DNA of 60,683 nt from Candidatus Vagococcus giribetii (GTDB lineage: Bacteria; Bacillota; Bacilli; Lactobacillales; Vagococcaceae), in the NCBI RefSeq assembly GCF_017316185.1, contig NZ_JAFLVX010000004.1, positions 1-60,683 on the forward strand, written 5' to 3'. The notes under the pieces are model-generated. The model saw only the letters and a list, made by a program, of their open reading frames with translations. It was not told the DNA's origin and did no database searches. Within the stretch, counting starts at the first letter, position 1. Every line of letters begins with the position of its first letter. A program made the translations under genes and the position numbers. Of this stretch, positions 29,099-37,898 are shown one piece after another.

Positions 29099-29120
29099 AA
29101 AAAATGTACACACATTTTTT
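29099..29120 (-). terminator. Terminator of the two-component operon
   Basis: AAAAAATGT pairs with ACATTTTTT around a 4-base loop, 17 bases after the kinase stop. Confidence 0.65.
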
Positions 29121-29136
29121 AATCAGATGTTTCTTG

Positions 29137-31287
29137 TTATAAAGGTAAGGTGACAATTAATTTAAACATATCACCATCAACTTTGATTTCTAGTGCTCCC
29201 TCATGTAGAGACACAATCGAATTAATGATAGCAAGTCCCAAGCCTGAGCCTTCTGTATGTCTTGAACTGTCCCCTCGTTTAAATTTCTCAACCAATTCGT
29301 CAGCCTCTTCGTTTAATTCATGGCGAGAAATATTTTTCAATTCAATACGAGCAGTTTTCCCCACTTGTTCTAATTTAAGGTAGACCCTTGTTTGAGGCAT
29401 AGAGTATTTAATCGCATTACCAAACATATTATCAAAGACACGCCACATTCTTTCACCATCAAGAGGCAGCAAAATTCCTGTCTCTGACTTGTTAAATACT
29501 ACTTTTAATTGGTGGTCTTCAAACTCTTCACTATATTCTGAAACTGACTGTTGTAATAATTGGGTTAAGTTGACTTCTTCCTTCTCTAATACGATCTCGC
29601 CATTATTCATTTTAGTCACTTCAAACAAATCATCAATTAAGTGTTTCATTCGTTGGGCTTTTTTATTGATAATGCCAACGTACTCTACTTTTTCATCTTC
29701 TGTCATATCTTTTTTAGTTAATAAATCGCCATAAGTAATAATTGATGTTAAGGGAGTTCTTAAATCATGACTAACATTTGTCAGAAGTTCAGCTTTTAAC
29801 ATCTCACTTTGCATGGTATCTTTTTGAGACACTTCAATCAACTGATTAAGTCTAGTTAACTCTTGCGACATTTCATCAAGACTTACTTCCTTAGAAACAG
29901 GTTGCTCATATTCTTTTAGCATCTCTTTAGGTTGGTTAAACAATTGAGTCATTTTTTTCATGGTTCTTCTCATCACGATGATTTCTATCACTAACACAAT
30001 GAATAACGCCACTCCTAAAGCTGTTTTACGTAGACCTCCTGGGTACAGTCCTATGTAGGCAAATACACCAAACAGATTTAAAAACAGTAACATTACTAAA
30101 GAAAATAATTTCCAACGAAGAGAAAGACCTTTAAATGATGCCACTCCTTTTTGAGTTAATAAGTACACTAGACTAGATTGACCAATTTCCTTCATGGTTC
30201 CTTTGCGGTATTTAGGCATTAACAGTTGCCATAATAATTTCATGGCGATGAAACTAATTATTAGAGCTATTAAACCAATCATAACCGGCGCTACTAACCC
30301 TGAGATATTATTGAAACCACCTAAATTATATGGGTAAATCAATCCCCCCGAGACAGCAGCCACAAATCCTAATCCTAAAAACAAGATTAAAGCCACATCA
30401 ACTGGTACTTTTTTCAACATTTCATAAACGAATGGTGTATTGATGTACATAAACAGTAGAGCACATCCAACTAGCATGAAGACAATCCCTAAATATATTA
30501 GCTGACCAAAAAAAGCTTGGCTTTCTTTTTGGTCTTTTAATTGCTTATCTAAAACAGATCCTTTTTTGACCATAAATGACACATTAATAGTGGTCACATC
30601 ATTTTCAAACAAACCTTTTCGTGTTGCCTCTTCGTCTATGTAAGGATAGATAGAAACAGTTCGTGTTGCTCGTTGTATTTTTCCTGTGCCCTCATTTTTT
30701 AGTTTACTATCCACTTCTTCTTTTGAAGAATATTGAGTAAGTCCAGAGACGTTGGTATAAGCTTTCCCTGTCTGCTCATCTTTGAAATAGTATTGATACA
30801 AGTTGTCTGCATCTTCTAAATAAGGTTTAATCGCTTTTTCAATTTCTTTTTTGTGCTTGGTTAAATAGTCAGTTTCTTCTGTCAGAATTTTTTCTTTTAC
30901 CACGTCATCATTAGTAAAGTTATCTAAAATAGCTTTTATCTTTTGATCGCGTTCTTTGACTAATTCCGCTATTCTTTTTTTATCTGTTGTTCCGGCTAAT
31001 TTTTCTTGGTATTGATTCCTCACATCTTCTACTTGATTCCCTAAACTGCCATATCTTGTTCGGTAGTTTTCAATCTGATTACTCGTCACATCAGTACTTT
31101 TTTTCTCTTCTAACTGATTGAGATTTTCCTTGAGGTAGATAGCATCTGTAATCCGTGAATCAAAATAATTGTTAAAACTTTCTACTGTATTAGTTCGGTT
31201 AAATGAAACTACTGTTAAATACCAACCACCTAAACAAAATAGCACAGCTAACGCTAACCACATTTTATTTTTCCATTTTATAGCCAA
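29137..31287 (-). CDS. Sensor histidine kinase with large outside domain and multi-helix membrane region
   Basis: Kinase of up to 716 residues. One membrane helix (about 10-28) is followed by an outside region of about 235 residues rich in Lys/Glu coiled coil, then about five more helices (about 258-450). The kinase core has His507 in NVSHDLRTPLTS, an N-box NAIKYS and G-box GSGLGLAI. This is larger than classic VanS proteins (about 350-450). It overlaps the regulator by 23 bases. Start is probably TTG at 31287 (AAGGTGG 9 bases upstream); an ATG at 31263 is the alternative. Its operon shares a promoter box with vanC, so it is a candidate VanS. The signal it senses is unknown. Confidence 0.88.
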   Translation of the reverse strand: MAIKWKNKMWLALAVLFCLGGWYLTVVSFNRTNTVESFNNYFDSRITDAIYLKENLNQLEEKKSTDVTSNQIENYRTRYGSLGNQVEDVRNQYQEKLAGTTDKKRIAELVKERDQKIKAILDNFTNDDVVKEKILTEETDYLTKHKKEIEKAIKPYLEDADNLYQYYFKDEQTGKAYTNVSGLTQYSSKEEVDSKLKNEGTGKIQRATRTVSIYPYIDEEATRKGLFENDVTTINVSFMVKKGSVLDKQLKDQKESQAFFGQLIYLGIVFMLVGCALLFMYINTPFVYEMLKKVPVDVALILFLGLGFVAAVSGGLIYPYNLGGFNNISGLVAPVMIGLIALIISFIAMKLLWQLLMPKYRKGTMKEIGQSSLVYLLTQKGVASFKGLSLRWKLFSLVMLLFLNLFGVFAYIGLYPGGLRKTALGVALFIVLVIEIIVMRRTMKKMTQLFNQPKEMLKEYEQPVSKEVSLDEMSQELTRLNQLIEVSQKDTMQSEMLKAELLTNVSHDLRTPLTSIITYGDLLTKKDMTEDEKVEYVGIINKKAQRMKHLIDDLFEVTKMNNGEIVLEKEEVNLTQLLQQSVSEYSEEFEDHQLKVVFNKSETGILLPLDGERMWRVFDNMFGNAIKYSMPQTRVYLKLEQVGKTARIELKNISRHELNEEADELVEKFKRGDSSRHTEGSGLGLAIINSIVSLHEGALEIKVDGDMFKLIVTLPL

Positions 31288-31969
31288 TGCCCCACACCAC
31301 CTTCAAGTATTTTGGTTGTTTAGGGTTGCTTTCTATTTTTTCCCTGATTTTTCTAATATGCACAGATACTGTATTGTCAGAGTTAAAGCTAGGCTCTTCC
31401 CATACAGATTCATAAATATCATCAATGGAAAAAACACGCCCAGGATGGGACATTAATAACTCGACAATTTTAAATTCTGTTTTCGTTAAGCTAACTTCTC
31501 TTTCATCAACAACCATTGTTTTCGCATGAGTATCAAGTCTCAATCCATTTAATTCAAGTATCCCTTCACTAGCCACCTTATCAAATTCACCTAAGGTAAA
31601 ATAACGCCTTAACATAGATTTCACTCGTGCTAAAAGCTCCATAGGACTGAATGGTTTAGTTAAATAATCATCTGCTCCTACTTGTAGTCCGCTAATTTTG
31701 TCAATATCCTCATTTTTAGCACTTAACATCAAGATGGGCACATTATTTGTTTTTCTGATACTTCTTGTTGCTTGAATCCCATCAAGTCCTGGCATCATAA
31801 TATCCATAATAATCAAATGAACCTCTTGTTCCTTAATCACTTTTAAAGCTTCTTCACCGTTACTTGCTTCTAATACTTGATACTCATCTTGGGTGAGATA
31901 AATCCGAATGCCTTCTCTAATTTCTTTATCATCATCGACCACTAAAATAACTGTTTCTTCCTTTTTCAT
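31265..31969 (-). CDS. OmpR/PhoB-family response regulator, candidate VanR
   Basis: Protein of about 234 residues: receiver domain with acidic cluster VVDDDKE, phospho-acceptor Asp56 in IIMDIMMPGLDG and Lys in LTKPF; C-terminal winged helix with SLTKTEFKIVELL and SVHIRKIREKIE. The ATG at 31969 was preferred over 31987 (TAGGTG in front). It is first in the two-gene operon. OmpR-family proteins bind 11-bp direct repeats; such repeats lie before this gene and before vanC, so it probably controls both (inference). Confidence 0.93.
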   Translation of the reverse strand: MKKEETVILVVDDDKEIREGIRIYLTQDEYQVLEASNGEEALKVIKEQEVHLIIMDIMMPGLDGIQATRSIRKTNNVPILMLSAKNEDIDKISGLQVGADDYLTKPFSPMELLARVKSMLRRYFTLGEFDKVASEGILELNGLRLDTHAKTMVVDEREVSLTKTEFKIVELLMSHPGRVFSIDDIYESVWEEPSFNSDNTVSVHIRKIREKIESNPKQPKYLKVVWGIGYKMEK

Positions 31970-32003
31970 CTCTTCACCTACGTTCATAATCTCTACTGCT
32001 TTT

Positions 32004-32059
32004 AGTATAAGCCATTCTTCTTAATTCTTTTAGTTTAAATTTCTTAATAGTTTATGAAG
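32004..32059 (-). promoter_or_regulatory. Promoter of the two-component operon with 11-bp repeats shared with vanC
   Basis: Minus-strand -10 TATACT (32004-32009) with poor -35 (TAAAAG). Upstream are tandem 11-bp units TTCATAAACTA and TTAAGAAATTT (32058 down to 32037). The 18-base pattern CTTCATAAA-N3-TTAAGA (32042-32059) is identical to that before vanC. It lies 33 bp from the -10 here and 43 bp there, a difference of one helical turn. Confidence 0.7.
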
Positions 32060-32123
32060 ATAACGTAAGCAAAGTTATTCTCGTCAGTGTTTACCAGTTA
32101 TCTTATTTAAGTGTCAAAAAAAA

Positions 32124-32159
32124 TAGCCACAAAAAGTGATGTTTCACCTTTTGTGACTA
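32124..32159 (-). terminator. Terminator of the DUF2871 gene
   Basis: TAGCCACAAAAAGTGA with TCACCTTTTGTGACTA (one mismatch and G-T pairs), A-run before it, so a T-run on the minus strand. Confidence 0.8.
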
Positions 32160-32163
32160 ATTT

Positions 32164-32580
32164 TTATTTATTCGCTTCTTTTTTAGCTACTTGACCTAGT
32201 AAGACGTTGAAGAAAAAGCCCAATCCAACTGTCATTAAAATATGCCCAATTCCTGCCATACCTGAAATCATCGCTGAATCAGCTTTCCCTAAAACAGTCA
32301 TTGTTCCGTGGATTAGCATTAACAATAAAGTAATGCCTAAACCACTATTGTAAATACCATAGAATTTTTTATAGTTTTTATGTTCACTTAATTTAAAGCT
32401 ATTTTCTAAAAGTAACACAATCAAGAAGAAAAACATGCCTAAAATTAAGATATGTGTGTGTAACGTATTAAGTTGACTTCTACCTTGAAAATCATTAAAG
32501 CGATTCATCTCACGAGAGAAAACTCCTGACGCTAATCCCGCAATCATATATGTCATACTGGTTCTTGCTAATTTTTTCAT
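32164..32580 (-). CDS. DUF2871-type membrane protein
   Basis: Protein of 138 residues with four membrane helices. Conserved features are SREMNRF, NTLHTHILILGMFFF and GLGITLLLMLIHG. The His residues within helices suggest a haem- or metal-related role, but the family has no established function. It stands alone between the two-component promoter and the LURP-like gene, with its own terminator. Confidence 0.78.
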   Translation of the reverse strand: MKKLARTSMTYMIAGLASGVFSREMNRFNDFQGRSQLNTLHTHILILGMFFFLIVLLLENSFKLSEHKNYKKFYGIYNSGLGITLLLMLIHGTMTVLGKADSAMISGMAGIGHILMTVGLGFFFNVLLGQVAKKEANK

Positions 32581-32668
32581 TGACCTACAACCTCATTCTT
32601 TCTTTTATTGACTTTAAGTATACACAAACAGTGACACATTGTCACTTTAATTGTTTGATAAAAACCCT

Positions 32669-33229
32669 CTAATCTAGAGAGTTCTTATTTTCTTTAAAAA
32701 AAGATTTTTGCAAGTCTTCAAAAGGAACAATAGACGTATCATATAGCTCCTCTGCTCGTTTTCCTTTTTTCACCCAATAATCAAGGATAGCCAATACACA
32801 GAAAGAAAGTGGCACTCTAGTCTCATCTTCTAGAATGACTTTCATCAATTGTTTGCCCTCTTTTTGAATGAGCCCTGTTTCGAGTAACTGTGTGCCAAAA
32901 TGAAAAAAGCGATAACTTTTTTTATTGTGATTCCCTGAAGCAATCCAGCCTAGACCACTAATATAGTAATAATCATTTAATAAGGAGACACATCTCTTTA
33001 ATGTACCCACTTTTTGACCACCCTCAAACAAATCAAAGTCTGGTCTTGGTCCAAAACTGTTTTGAACAGCTTTACTTAATCGGTGTCCATCTAAATCATA
33101 AACAGACACACAATCACCTTTAACGCCCCAACTGCCTACCAACAAAAAGACTGGTTCTCCTTTTTCATTTTTGATAAACACACGCACTTTTGCTGATAAT
33201 AAATGTTCTTCTACATAGTAAGTTCCCAT
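32669..33229 (-). CDS. LURP-one/YxjI-like (tubby-type barrel) protein
   Basis: Protein of 186 residues without signal peptide. The pattern YYVEEHLLSAKVRVFIKNEKGEPVFLL-type opening and the beta-rich middle fit the LURP-one-related family of tubby-like barrels, which may bind lipids. It lies 26 bases downstream of the HAD phosphatase gene on the same strand and is probably co-transcribed. Function unknown. Confidence 0.7.
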   Translation of the reverse strand: MGTYYVEEHLLSAKVRVFIKNEKGEPVFLLVGSWGVKGDCVSVYDLDGHRLSKAVQNSFGPRPDFDLFEGGQKVGTLKRCVSLLNDYYYISGLGWIASGNHNKKSYRFFHFGTQLLETGLIQKEGKQLMKVILEDETRVPLSFCVLAILDYWVKKGKRAEELYDTSIVPFEDLQKSFFKENKNSLD

Positions 33230-33255
33230 ACACTCTCAGCTTCTTTCTTATAGAC

Positions 33256-34125
33256 TTATAAATTTTCTGAGATTGCGCGCAAAATAGCTTTACCCACACC
33301 ATCATTCACATTTAAATCTGTTTCATATTTTGCTATTTTCTTAACGCCTTCTTCTGCATTTCCCATAGCAAAACTAACTCCTGCAATACTTAACATCGAA
33401 ACATCATTATAGTTATCACCAATCGTCATCACGTCATCTAATGAAATACCAAGCTCTTCAGCAACTTTTCTTACAGCATTACCTTTTTGAGCATCTTCAT
33501 GGTTGATTTCAATATTATTTGGGAATGATGACGTCACATAAAGTGGTCCCATGCCTTCAATTTTCTCGCCAATCGGTTTTAATAGCTCTTGACCATGGTC
33601 ACTAAAGCTAATAAATTTCAGGATTTCAATGCTATCATCTGACATTAACTCATTATAAGAATCGATGTAATTTACTGGTAACATATTTAAATGAGCTGAT
33701 GCCATCGCTGTTGCCATTTTAAAAGTTAAATGAGGAATTTGATTCGCTAAAAGAGTAGCGAAATTTTCTAAACGCTTCACTTGGCTTTCGGCGTAAACTC
33801 CTTTTGATGTCATTAACTCAAAATAAAGATTGTTTTCTCTTAATGTTCCCATTACTTCTTTGGCTACTTTTTTTTCTATCGAAATGACAAAAGTTTCATT
33901 CCCGTCAGAATCAAAGCCTTGGGCACCATTTCCTGTAATCATGGCACACTTAATGCCTGCTTCTTCTAAAGCTGGTTTAGCTTCTGCATAGGCTCTTCCT
34001 GTTGCCACCATAAATTCAATTCCTAAAGCTTGCGCCTCTAGGACTGCTTCTTTGTTTGTTTCAGATATTGAGAGATGAGACGATAAAAGCGTTCCATCCA
34101 TATCTGATGCGATCAATTTAATCAT
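33256..34125 (-). CDS. Cof-type HAD phosphatase (YidA/YwpJ-like)
   Basis: Sugar-phosphate or cofactor phosphatase of 289 residues. HAD motifs: DMDGTLL (nucleophile Asp), ATGRAYAEAKP, and GDNYNDVSML near the C-terminus; the C2B cap lies between. The length fits. It is cytosolic and magnesium-dependent. It is transcribed divergently from ung. Confidence 0.92.
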   Translation of the reverse strand: MIKLIASDMDGTLLSSHLSISETNKEAVLEAQALGIEFMVATGRAYAEAKPALEEAGIKCAMITGNGAQGFDSDGNETFVISIEKKVAKEVMGTLRENNLYFELMTSKGVYAESQVKRLENFATLLANQIPHLTFKMATAMASAHLNMLPVNYIDSYNELMSDDSIEILKFISFSDHGQELLKPIGEKIEGMGPLYVTSSFPNNIEINHEDAQKGNAVRKVAEELGISLDDVMTIGDNYNDVSMLSIAGVSFAMGNAEEGVKKIAKYETDLNVNDGVGKAILRAISENL

Positions 34126-34226
34126 TGCCTGCCTCCTAAATCTTTGTTACATCTAGTTTAACATTTTTCTCTTCTTAAGCCTACTTTCACTTGAGTGTGA
34201 TAAACTTGTTTTAGAGGTGATGAATC

Positions 34227-34907
34227 ATGACATTAATACTACCAAACGATTGGAAACAACTTCTTGAAGAAGAAATCAAGCAACCCTACTTCTTTGAGCT
34301 AGAAGCATTTCTACAAGACGAATACCAAAAACAAACGATTTACCCTAAAAAAGAACACATCTTTGCAGCTTTAGAAACAACTGCTTTTAAAGACACACAA
34401 GTAGTGATTTTAGGACAAGATCCCTATCACGGAGAAAACCAAGCCCATGGCTTAAGCTTTTCTGTTCTACCGGATCAAAAATTGCCACCCTCACTAAATA
34501 ACATCTATAAAGAATTAGATAGTGATTTAGGTATTAGTAGACCAAATGGGTATTTACTTCCTTGGGCAAAACAAGGTGTTCTTCTACTTAATACTGTTTT
34601 AACTGTGCGAAAAGGACAAGCTCACTCCCATAAAAATAAAGGGTGGGAAAAAGTAACAGATAGTATCATAAAAAAACTGAGTCTTCGTGAAGACCCTGTT
34701 ATTTTTGTTTTGTGGGGAAAACCAGCACAATCTAAAAAAGCAATTATTGATACAGACAAACACTATATCATTGAAGCCCCACACCCAAGCCCTTTATCTG
34801 CGTACCGTGGCTTTTTTGGCAGCCAACCTTTTTCAGGCATTAACGCTTTATTAAAAAAACAAAACAAAACAGAAATCGACTGGGGATTACAGTACAACAG
34901 ACTATAA
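34227..34907 (+). CDS. ung: Uracil-DNA glycosylase
   Basis: Family 1 enzyme of 226 residues that removes uracil from DNA in base-excision repair. The catalytic loop is [18 protein letters not shown] and the DNA-intercalating loop [13 protein letters not shown] with the conserved His. The ribosome site AGAGGTG precedes the ATG. Next comes pta, an order also common in enterococci. Confidence 0.97.
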   Translation: MTLILPNDWKQLLEEEIKQPYFFELEAFLQDEYQKQTIYPKKEHIFAALETTAFKDTQVVILGQDPYHGENQAHGLSFSVLPDQKLPPSLNNIYKELDSDLGISRPNGYLLPWAKQGVLLLNTVLTVRKGQAHSHKNKGWEKVTDSIIKKLSLREDPVIFVLWGKPAQSKKAIIDTDKHYIIEAPHPSPLSAYRGFFGSQPFSGINALLKKQNKTEIDWGLQYNRL

Positions 34908-35052
34908 TTCTGTTTCATAAATACTACTAAAAACTGAATTTTTCAAGTCTTTTTTCAAAAAACAGGCTCAAATACTGTTCTTTTTGTTCATTTAGTTGTA
35001 TGATAGGACGGTGAACAAAAAAGTATAATAAATTTAGTGGAGGGTTTCATAA

Positions 35053-36036
35053 GTGGAACTATTTGAAGGACTTAAACAAAATATTAGCGGTAAAAAAGTA
35101 ACTATCGTTTTCCCCGAACCAACTGACGAACGTGTATTAGGAGCAGCTGTTCGTTTAAAATCAGACGACTTAGTTGAACCTATTTTAATTGGTAACCCAA
35201 GTGTTATTAACAAAATTGCTAGCTCACGTGGCTTAATCATCGACAACTTAAAAATTGTTGATCCTGCAAAATTTGACCAAATGGATGAAATGGTTGCTTC
35301 ATTTATCGCTCGTCGTAATGGTAAAGCAACAGAAGACCAAGCTCGCGAGATTTTAAAAGATGAAAACTACTTCGGTACTATGTTAGTATACATGGACTTA
35401 GCTGATGGCCTTGTAAGTGGTGCTATCCACTCAACAGGTGACACAATTCGTCCAGCATTACAAATCGTTAAAACAAAACCAGGCGTTAGCCGTACAAGTG
35501 GTGCTTTCTTAATGGTTGGTGACCGTGAATCTGATAAATACATCTTCTCAGATTGCGCTATTAACATTAACCCAGATGCACAAGCATTAGCTGAAATCGC
35601 TGTTGAAAGTGCTAAAACTGCTGAAATCTTTGGTATTGATCCTAAAGTATCATTACTAAGCTTCTCAACAAAAGGTTCTGCTAAATCTGAAGAAGTAACT
35701 AAAGTTGCTGAAGCAACTAAAATCGCTCAAGAATTGGCTCCTGAATACGATATTGATGGTGAATTACAATTTGACGCAGCTTACGCTCAAACAGTTGCTA
35801 ACCAAAAAGCTCCAGACTCTAAAGTAGCTGGACACACAACTGTATTTGTCTTCCCAGAAATTCAATCAGGTAACATTGGTTACAAAATTGCTCAACGTTT
35901 AGGTGGATTCCAAGCCATTGGACCTATCTTACAAGGGTTAAACAAACCAATTTCTGACCTTTCTCGTGGTTGTAACGAAGAAGATGTTTACAAATTATCA
36001 ATCATTACAGCTTCACAAGCATTACAAGATAAATAA
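35053..36036 (+). CDS. pta: Phosphate acetyltransferase
   Basis: Converts acetyl-CoA and phosphate to acetyl phosphate in mixed-acid fermentation. The length of 327 residues fits the short form. Motifs are FPEPTDERVLGAA, SGAIHSTGDTIRPALQIVKT, and PEIQSGNIGYKIAQRLGG near the C-terminus. The start is GTG, with GGAGGG 8 bases upstream. Codon use is strongly biased, as expected for high expression. A -10 TATAAT lies close upstream of the ribosome site. Confidence 0.97.
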   Translation: MELFEGLKQNISGKKVTIVFPEPTDERVLGAAVRLKSDDLVEPILIGNPSVINKIASSRGLIIDNLKIVDPAKFDQMDEMVASFIARRNGKATEDQAREILKDENYFGTMLVYMDLADGLVSGAIHSTGDTIRPALQIVKTKPGVSRTSGAFLMVGDRESDKYIFSDCAININPDAQALAEIAVESAKTAEIFGIDPKVSLLSFSTKGSAKSEEVTKVAEATKIAQELAPEYDIDGELQFDAAYAQTVANQKAPDSKVAGHTTVFVFPEIQSGNIGYKIAQRLGGFQAIGPILQGLNKPISDLSRGCNEEDVYKLSIITASQALQDK

Positions 36037-36054
36037 AATTTATGACAACTTCAA

Positions 36055-36090
36055 GGGATCAAAAATTCAAACGGATTTTTGGTCCCTTTT
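36055..36090 (+). terminator. Terminator of pta
   Basis: GGGATCAAAAAT pairs with ATTTTTGGTCCC (one mismatch), then TTTT. Confidence 0.9.
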
Positions 36091-36125
36091 TCAACTAATT
36101 TAACTATTGATAGGAGCGGCTAGAT

Positions 36126-36629
36126 ATCGAGCACAATGAATTTAACGAAGTATATGATCTAATGGTAACCTCTTTTCCATCAAGTGAAAGAAGAAGCTAT
36201 GAAGATCAAAAAGCATTACTTGAAAAACAGAATTATGAAATCAAAATCAACCGAAATGAACAAGGTGAGTTACTTTCTTTTATCGCTATTTGGCAACTAA
36301 AAACTTCCCACTTTATTGAACATTTAGCTGTTTCACCCTTAAGTCGTGGTGGCGGCGTTGGTGGAAAAATCATGAAGTCCATGATAGAAACAAGTCAAAA
36401 GCCTATTCTTTTAGAAGTAGAACAGCCTGAAACGGAAATCGCTAAAAAAAGAATTCAGTTCTATGAGCGACTTGGCTTTCATTTAAATACTCATGATTAT
36501 GTACAATCACCTATTCAAGAAGGAGAAGCTCCTTTACCTTTACATATTATGAGCTACCCTAATCCTATTTTGGCTGAGGATTTCAGTTATTTTAAAGAGG
36601 ATATCTTTTCAGAACTATACACAAACTAA
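36126..36629 (+). CDS. GNAT N-acetyltransferase with a probable ATC start
   Basis: GNAT protein with core LAVSPLSRGGGVGGKIMKSM and C-terminal KKRIQFYERLGFH. The first ATG (36162) has no ribosome site and would cut into the first strand of the fold. The frame stays open upstream to an AGGAG (36113-36117) with an in-frame ATC at 36126, 8 bases later, giving the N-terminus EHNEFNEVYDLMVTSFPSSE, which matches the usual opening of this group. Rare ATC/ATT starts are known (infC uses ATT). A base-call error or mutated ATG is also possible. Confidence 0.75.
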   Translation: MEHNEFNEVYDLMVTSFPSSERRSYEDQKALLEKQNYEIKINRNEQGELLSFIAIWQLKTSHFIEHLAVSPLSRGGGVGGKIMKSMIETSQKPILLEVEQPETEIAKKRIQFYERLGFHLNTHDYVQSPIQEGEAPLPLHIMSYPNPILAEDFSYFKEDIFSELYTN

Positions 36630-36634
36630 AAAAT

Positions 36635-36667
36635 GAGGCTGACTCAAATGTCAGCCTCTATTCTTTT
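36635..36667 (+). terminator. Terminator after the acetyltransferase
   Basis: GAGGCTGAC pairs perfectly with GTCAGCCTC around a 6-base loop, followed by a T-rich run. Confidence 0.9.
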
Positions 36668-36764
36668 TCCCTGAATCTTTTTTACTAGTCAGGAGATAAA
36701 AAGTAATTTTCGTGATTTCCTTCTTATTTCTTGAAGCTAAACACTTCTGTCATAACCTCTTTTT

Positions 36765-37649
36765 TTAAGAAATTAATGATTTAAAGAAATCTGTTTGTTC
36801 ATCATTACATTGATGAGAAATGTCTTCTTTCTGTCCAATATGGAAGACGTGATAAAGAGGCTCTCCATTCTCATTTTTATAAAGATTGTAATCTGTTTTA
36901 ACCTCTAGTTTTTCAAGTAATTCAGCAAGAGGAGCCGCTACTTCTTTTAGAAAATCATCGCTAGCTGTTGTAATACTTGCTGTTGGAAATTCTTTTGTTA
37001 TGTGATTTTCAACTGGGAAATGCTTAGCATAAGACTCAGAAGACTCTTGATTAAAGTAATAAGGAAACTCTTCCTTAGGATCTTTTTGACTGCCTAAGAA
37101 GTAGACGCCACAGTTTAGCCCAACTCCTTTAAAAGAAATATTAGGCACTTCAAAATCAAATAACTTAGCATACTCCTTGTTACTAACAATTGTTGCGTAT
37201 TGTTCTGCTAACTGACCACCAGCACTGTCCCCTACTAAAAATAACTCATCAAAATTAAATAGGTACTCCTCTTCATTTTCAAGCATCCATTTTAAGACAT
37301 TGTTTGTATCTTCTAATGGTGCTGGATAAAGATGCTCTGGTGCTAAGCGATAGTTAAAATTAACAACACAAAATCCTCTATCCGCTAAATTCATACAATA
37401 AAAACGGTATAATTCTTTATCACCATAGAAATAACCACCACCATGAATATTAACAATTGTTGGTAATTTAGTTGTTCTGTCTTTAGGATAGTAAACATCT
37501 AATAAGTTATCCGTTCCATGCTCTCCGTAAGAAATATTTTTGTGAGACGTAATTGTTTCAGGTTCTTTTAACCCAGCATCACGAGCAGCATCTCCTGCTT
37601 TCATTTCTTCTTTCATTTGGTTAAGATCAATCTTTGTCATATCAATCAT
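36765..37649 (-). CDS. Alpha/beta hydrolase, hormone-sensitive-lipase-type esterase
   Basis: Esterase of 294 residues. The oxyanion motif is NIHGGGYFYGDKEL and the nucleophile Ser lies in VGDSAGGQLAEQ. The following NFNYRLAPEHLYPAPLED segment is typical. The catalytic Asp is probably in SDDFLKE and the His in YHVFHIG near the C-terminus. It is cytosolic. A cre-like palindrome at 37743 suggests catabolite control. The substrate is unknown. Confidence 0.9.
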   Translation of the reverse strand: MIDMTKIDLNQMKEEMKAGDAARDAGLKEPETITSHKNISYGEHGTDNLLDVYYPKDRTTKLPTIVNIHGGGYFYGDKELYRFYCMNLADRGFCVVNFNYRLAPEHLYPAPLEDTNNVLKWMLENEEEYLFNFDELFLVGDSAGGQLAEQYATIVSNKEYAKLFDFEVPNISFKGVGLNCGVYFLGSQKDPKEEFPYYFNQESSESYAKHFPVENHITKEFPTASITTASDDFLKEVAAPLAELLEKLEVKTDYNLYKNENGEPLYHVFHIGQKEDISHQCNDEQTDFFKSLIS

Positions 37650-37742
37650 AGTGAAATCCCCTTTTCTAATGGTTTTTTTTAAGACTTAAACTCGTTACTA
37701 AGATACGCAAATAACTATATCTTATGATGTATTCACTATATC

Positions 37743-37756
37743 AGAAAACGCTTTCT
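37743..37756 (-). promoter_or_regulatory. cre-like site before the esterase
   Basis: AGAAAACGCTTTCT, a perfect palindrome around CG that fits 12 of 14 positions of the CcpA cre consensus. It lies about 95 bases upstream of the esterase start. Confidence 0.5.
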
Positions 37757-37815
37757 AACTGTGGCGTGTTTAAACTTAATTAATGGTCAAATATTGATAT
37801 TAACGACAAATAAAA

Positions 37816-37874
37816 AAATCATTTGCGATAACGCTACTCCATCTTAGAATAGACCTTATTATCACAAATGATTT
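37816..37874 (-). terminator. Terminator of the malT-mapP-malR operon
   Basis: AAATCATTTG pairs with CAAATGATTT around a large loop with further GATA/TATC pairing; seven A precede it, giving a T-run on the minus strand. Confidence 0.75.
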
Positions 37875-37898
37875 CAATAGATTTCTTTGCAAATATAC

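Noticed and set aside
29137-31969. Two-component system as the essential WalKR (VicKR)
   Set aside because: The kinase lacks the PAS/HAMP layout of WalK and no walHIJ genes follow.
36700-36770. Nine-codon ORF MTEVFSFKK after the esterase gene
   Set aside because: Too short, and the ribosome site is too close to the ATG to be convincing.
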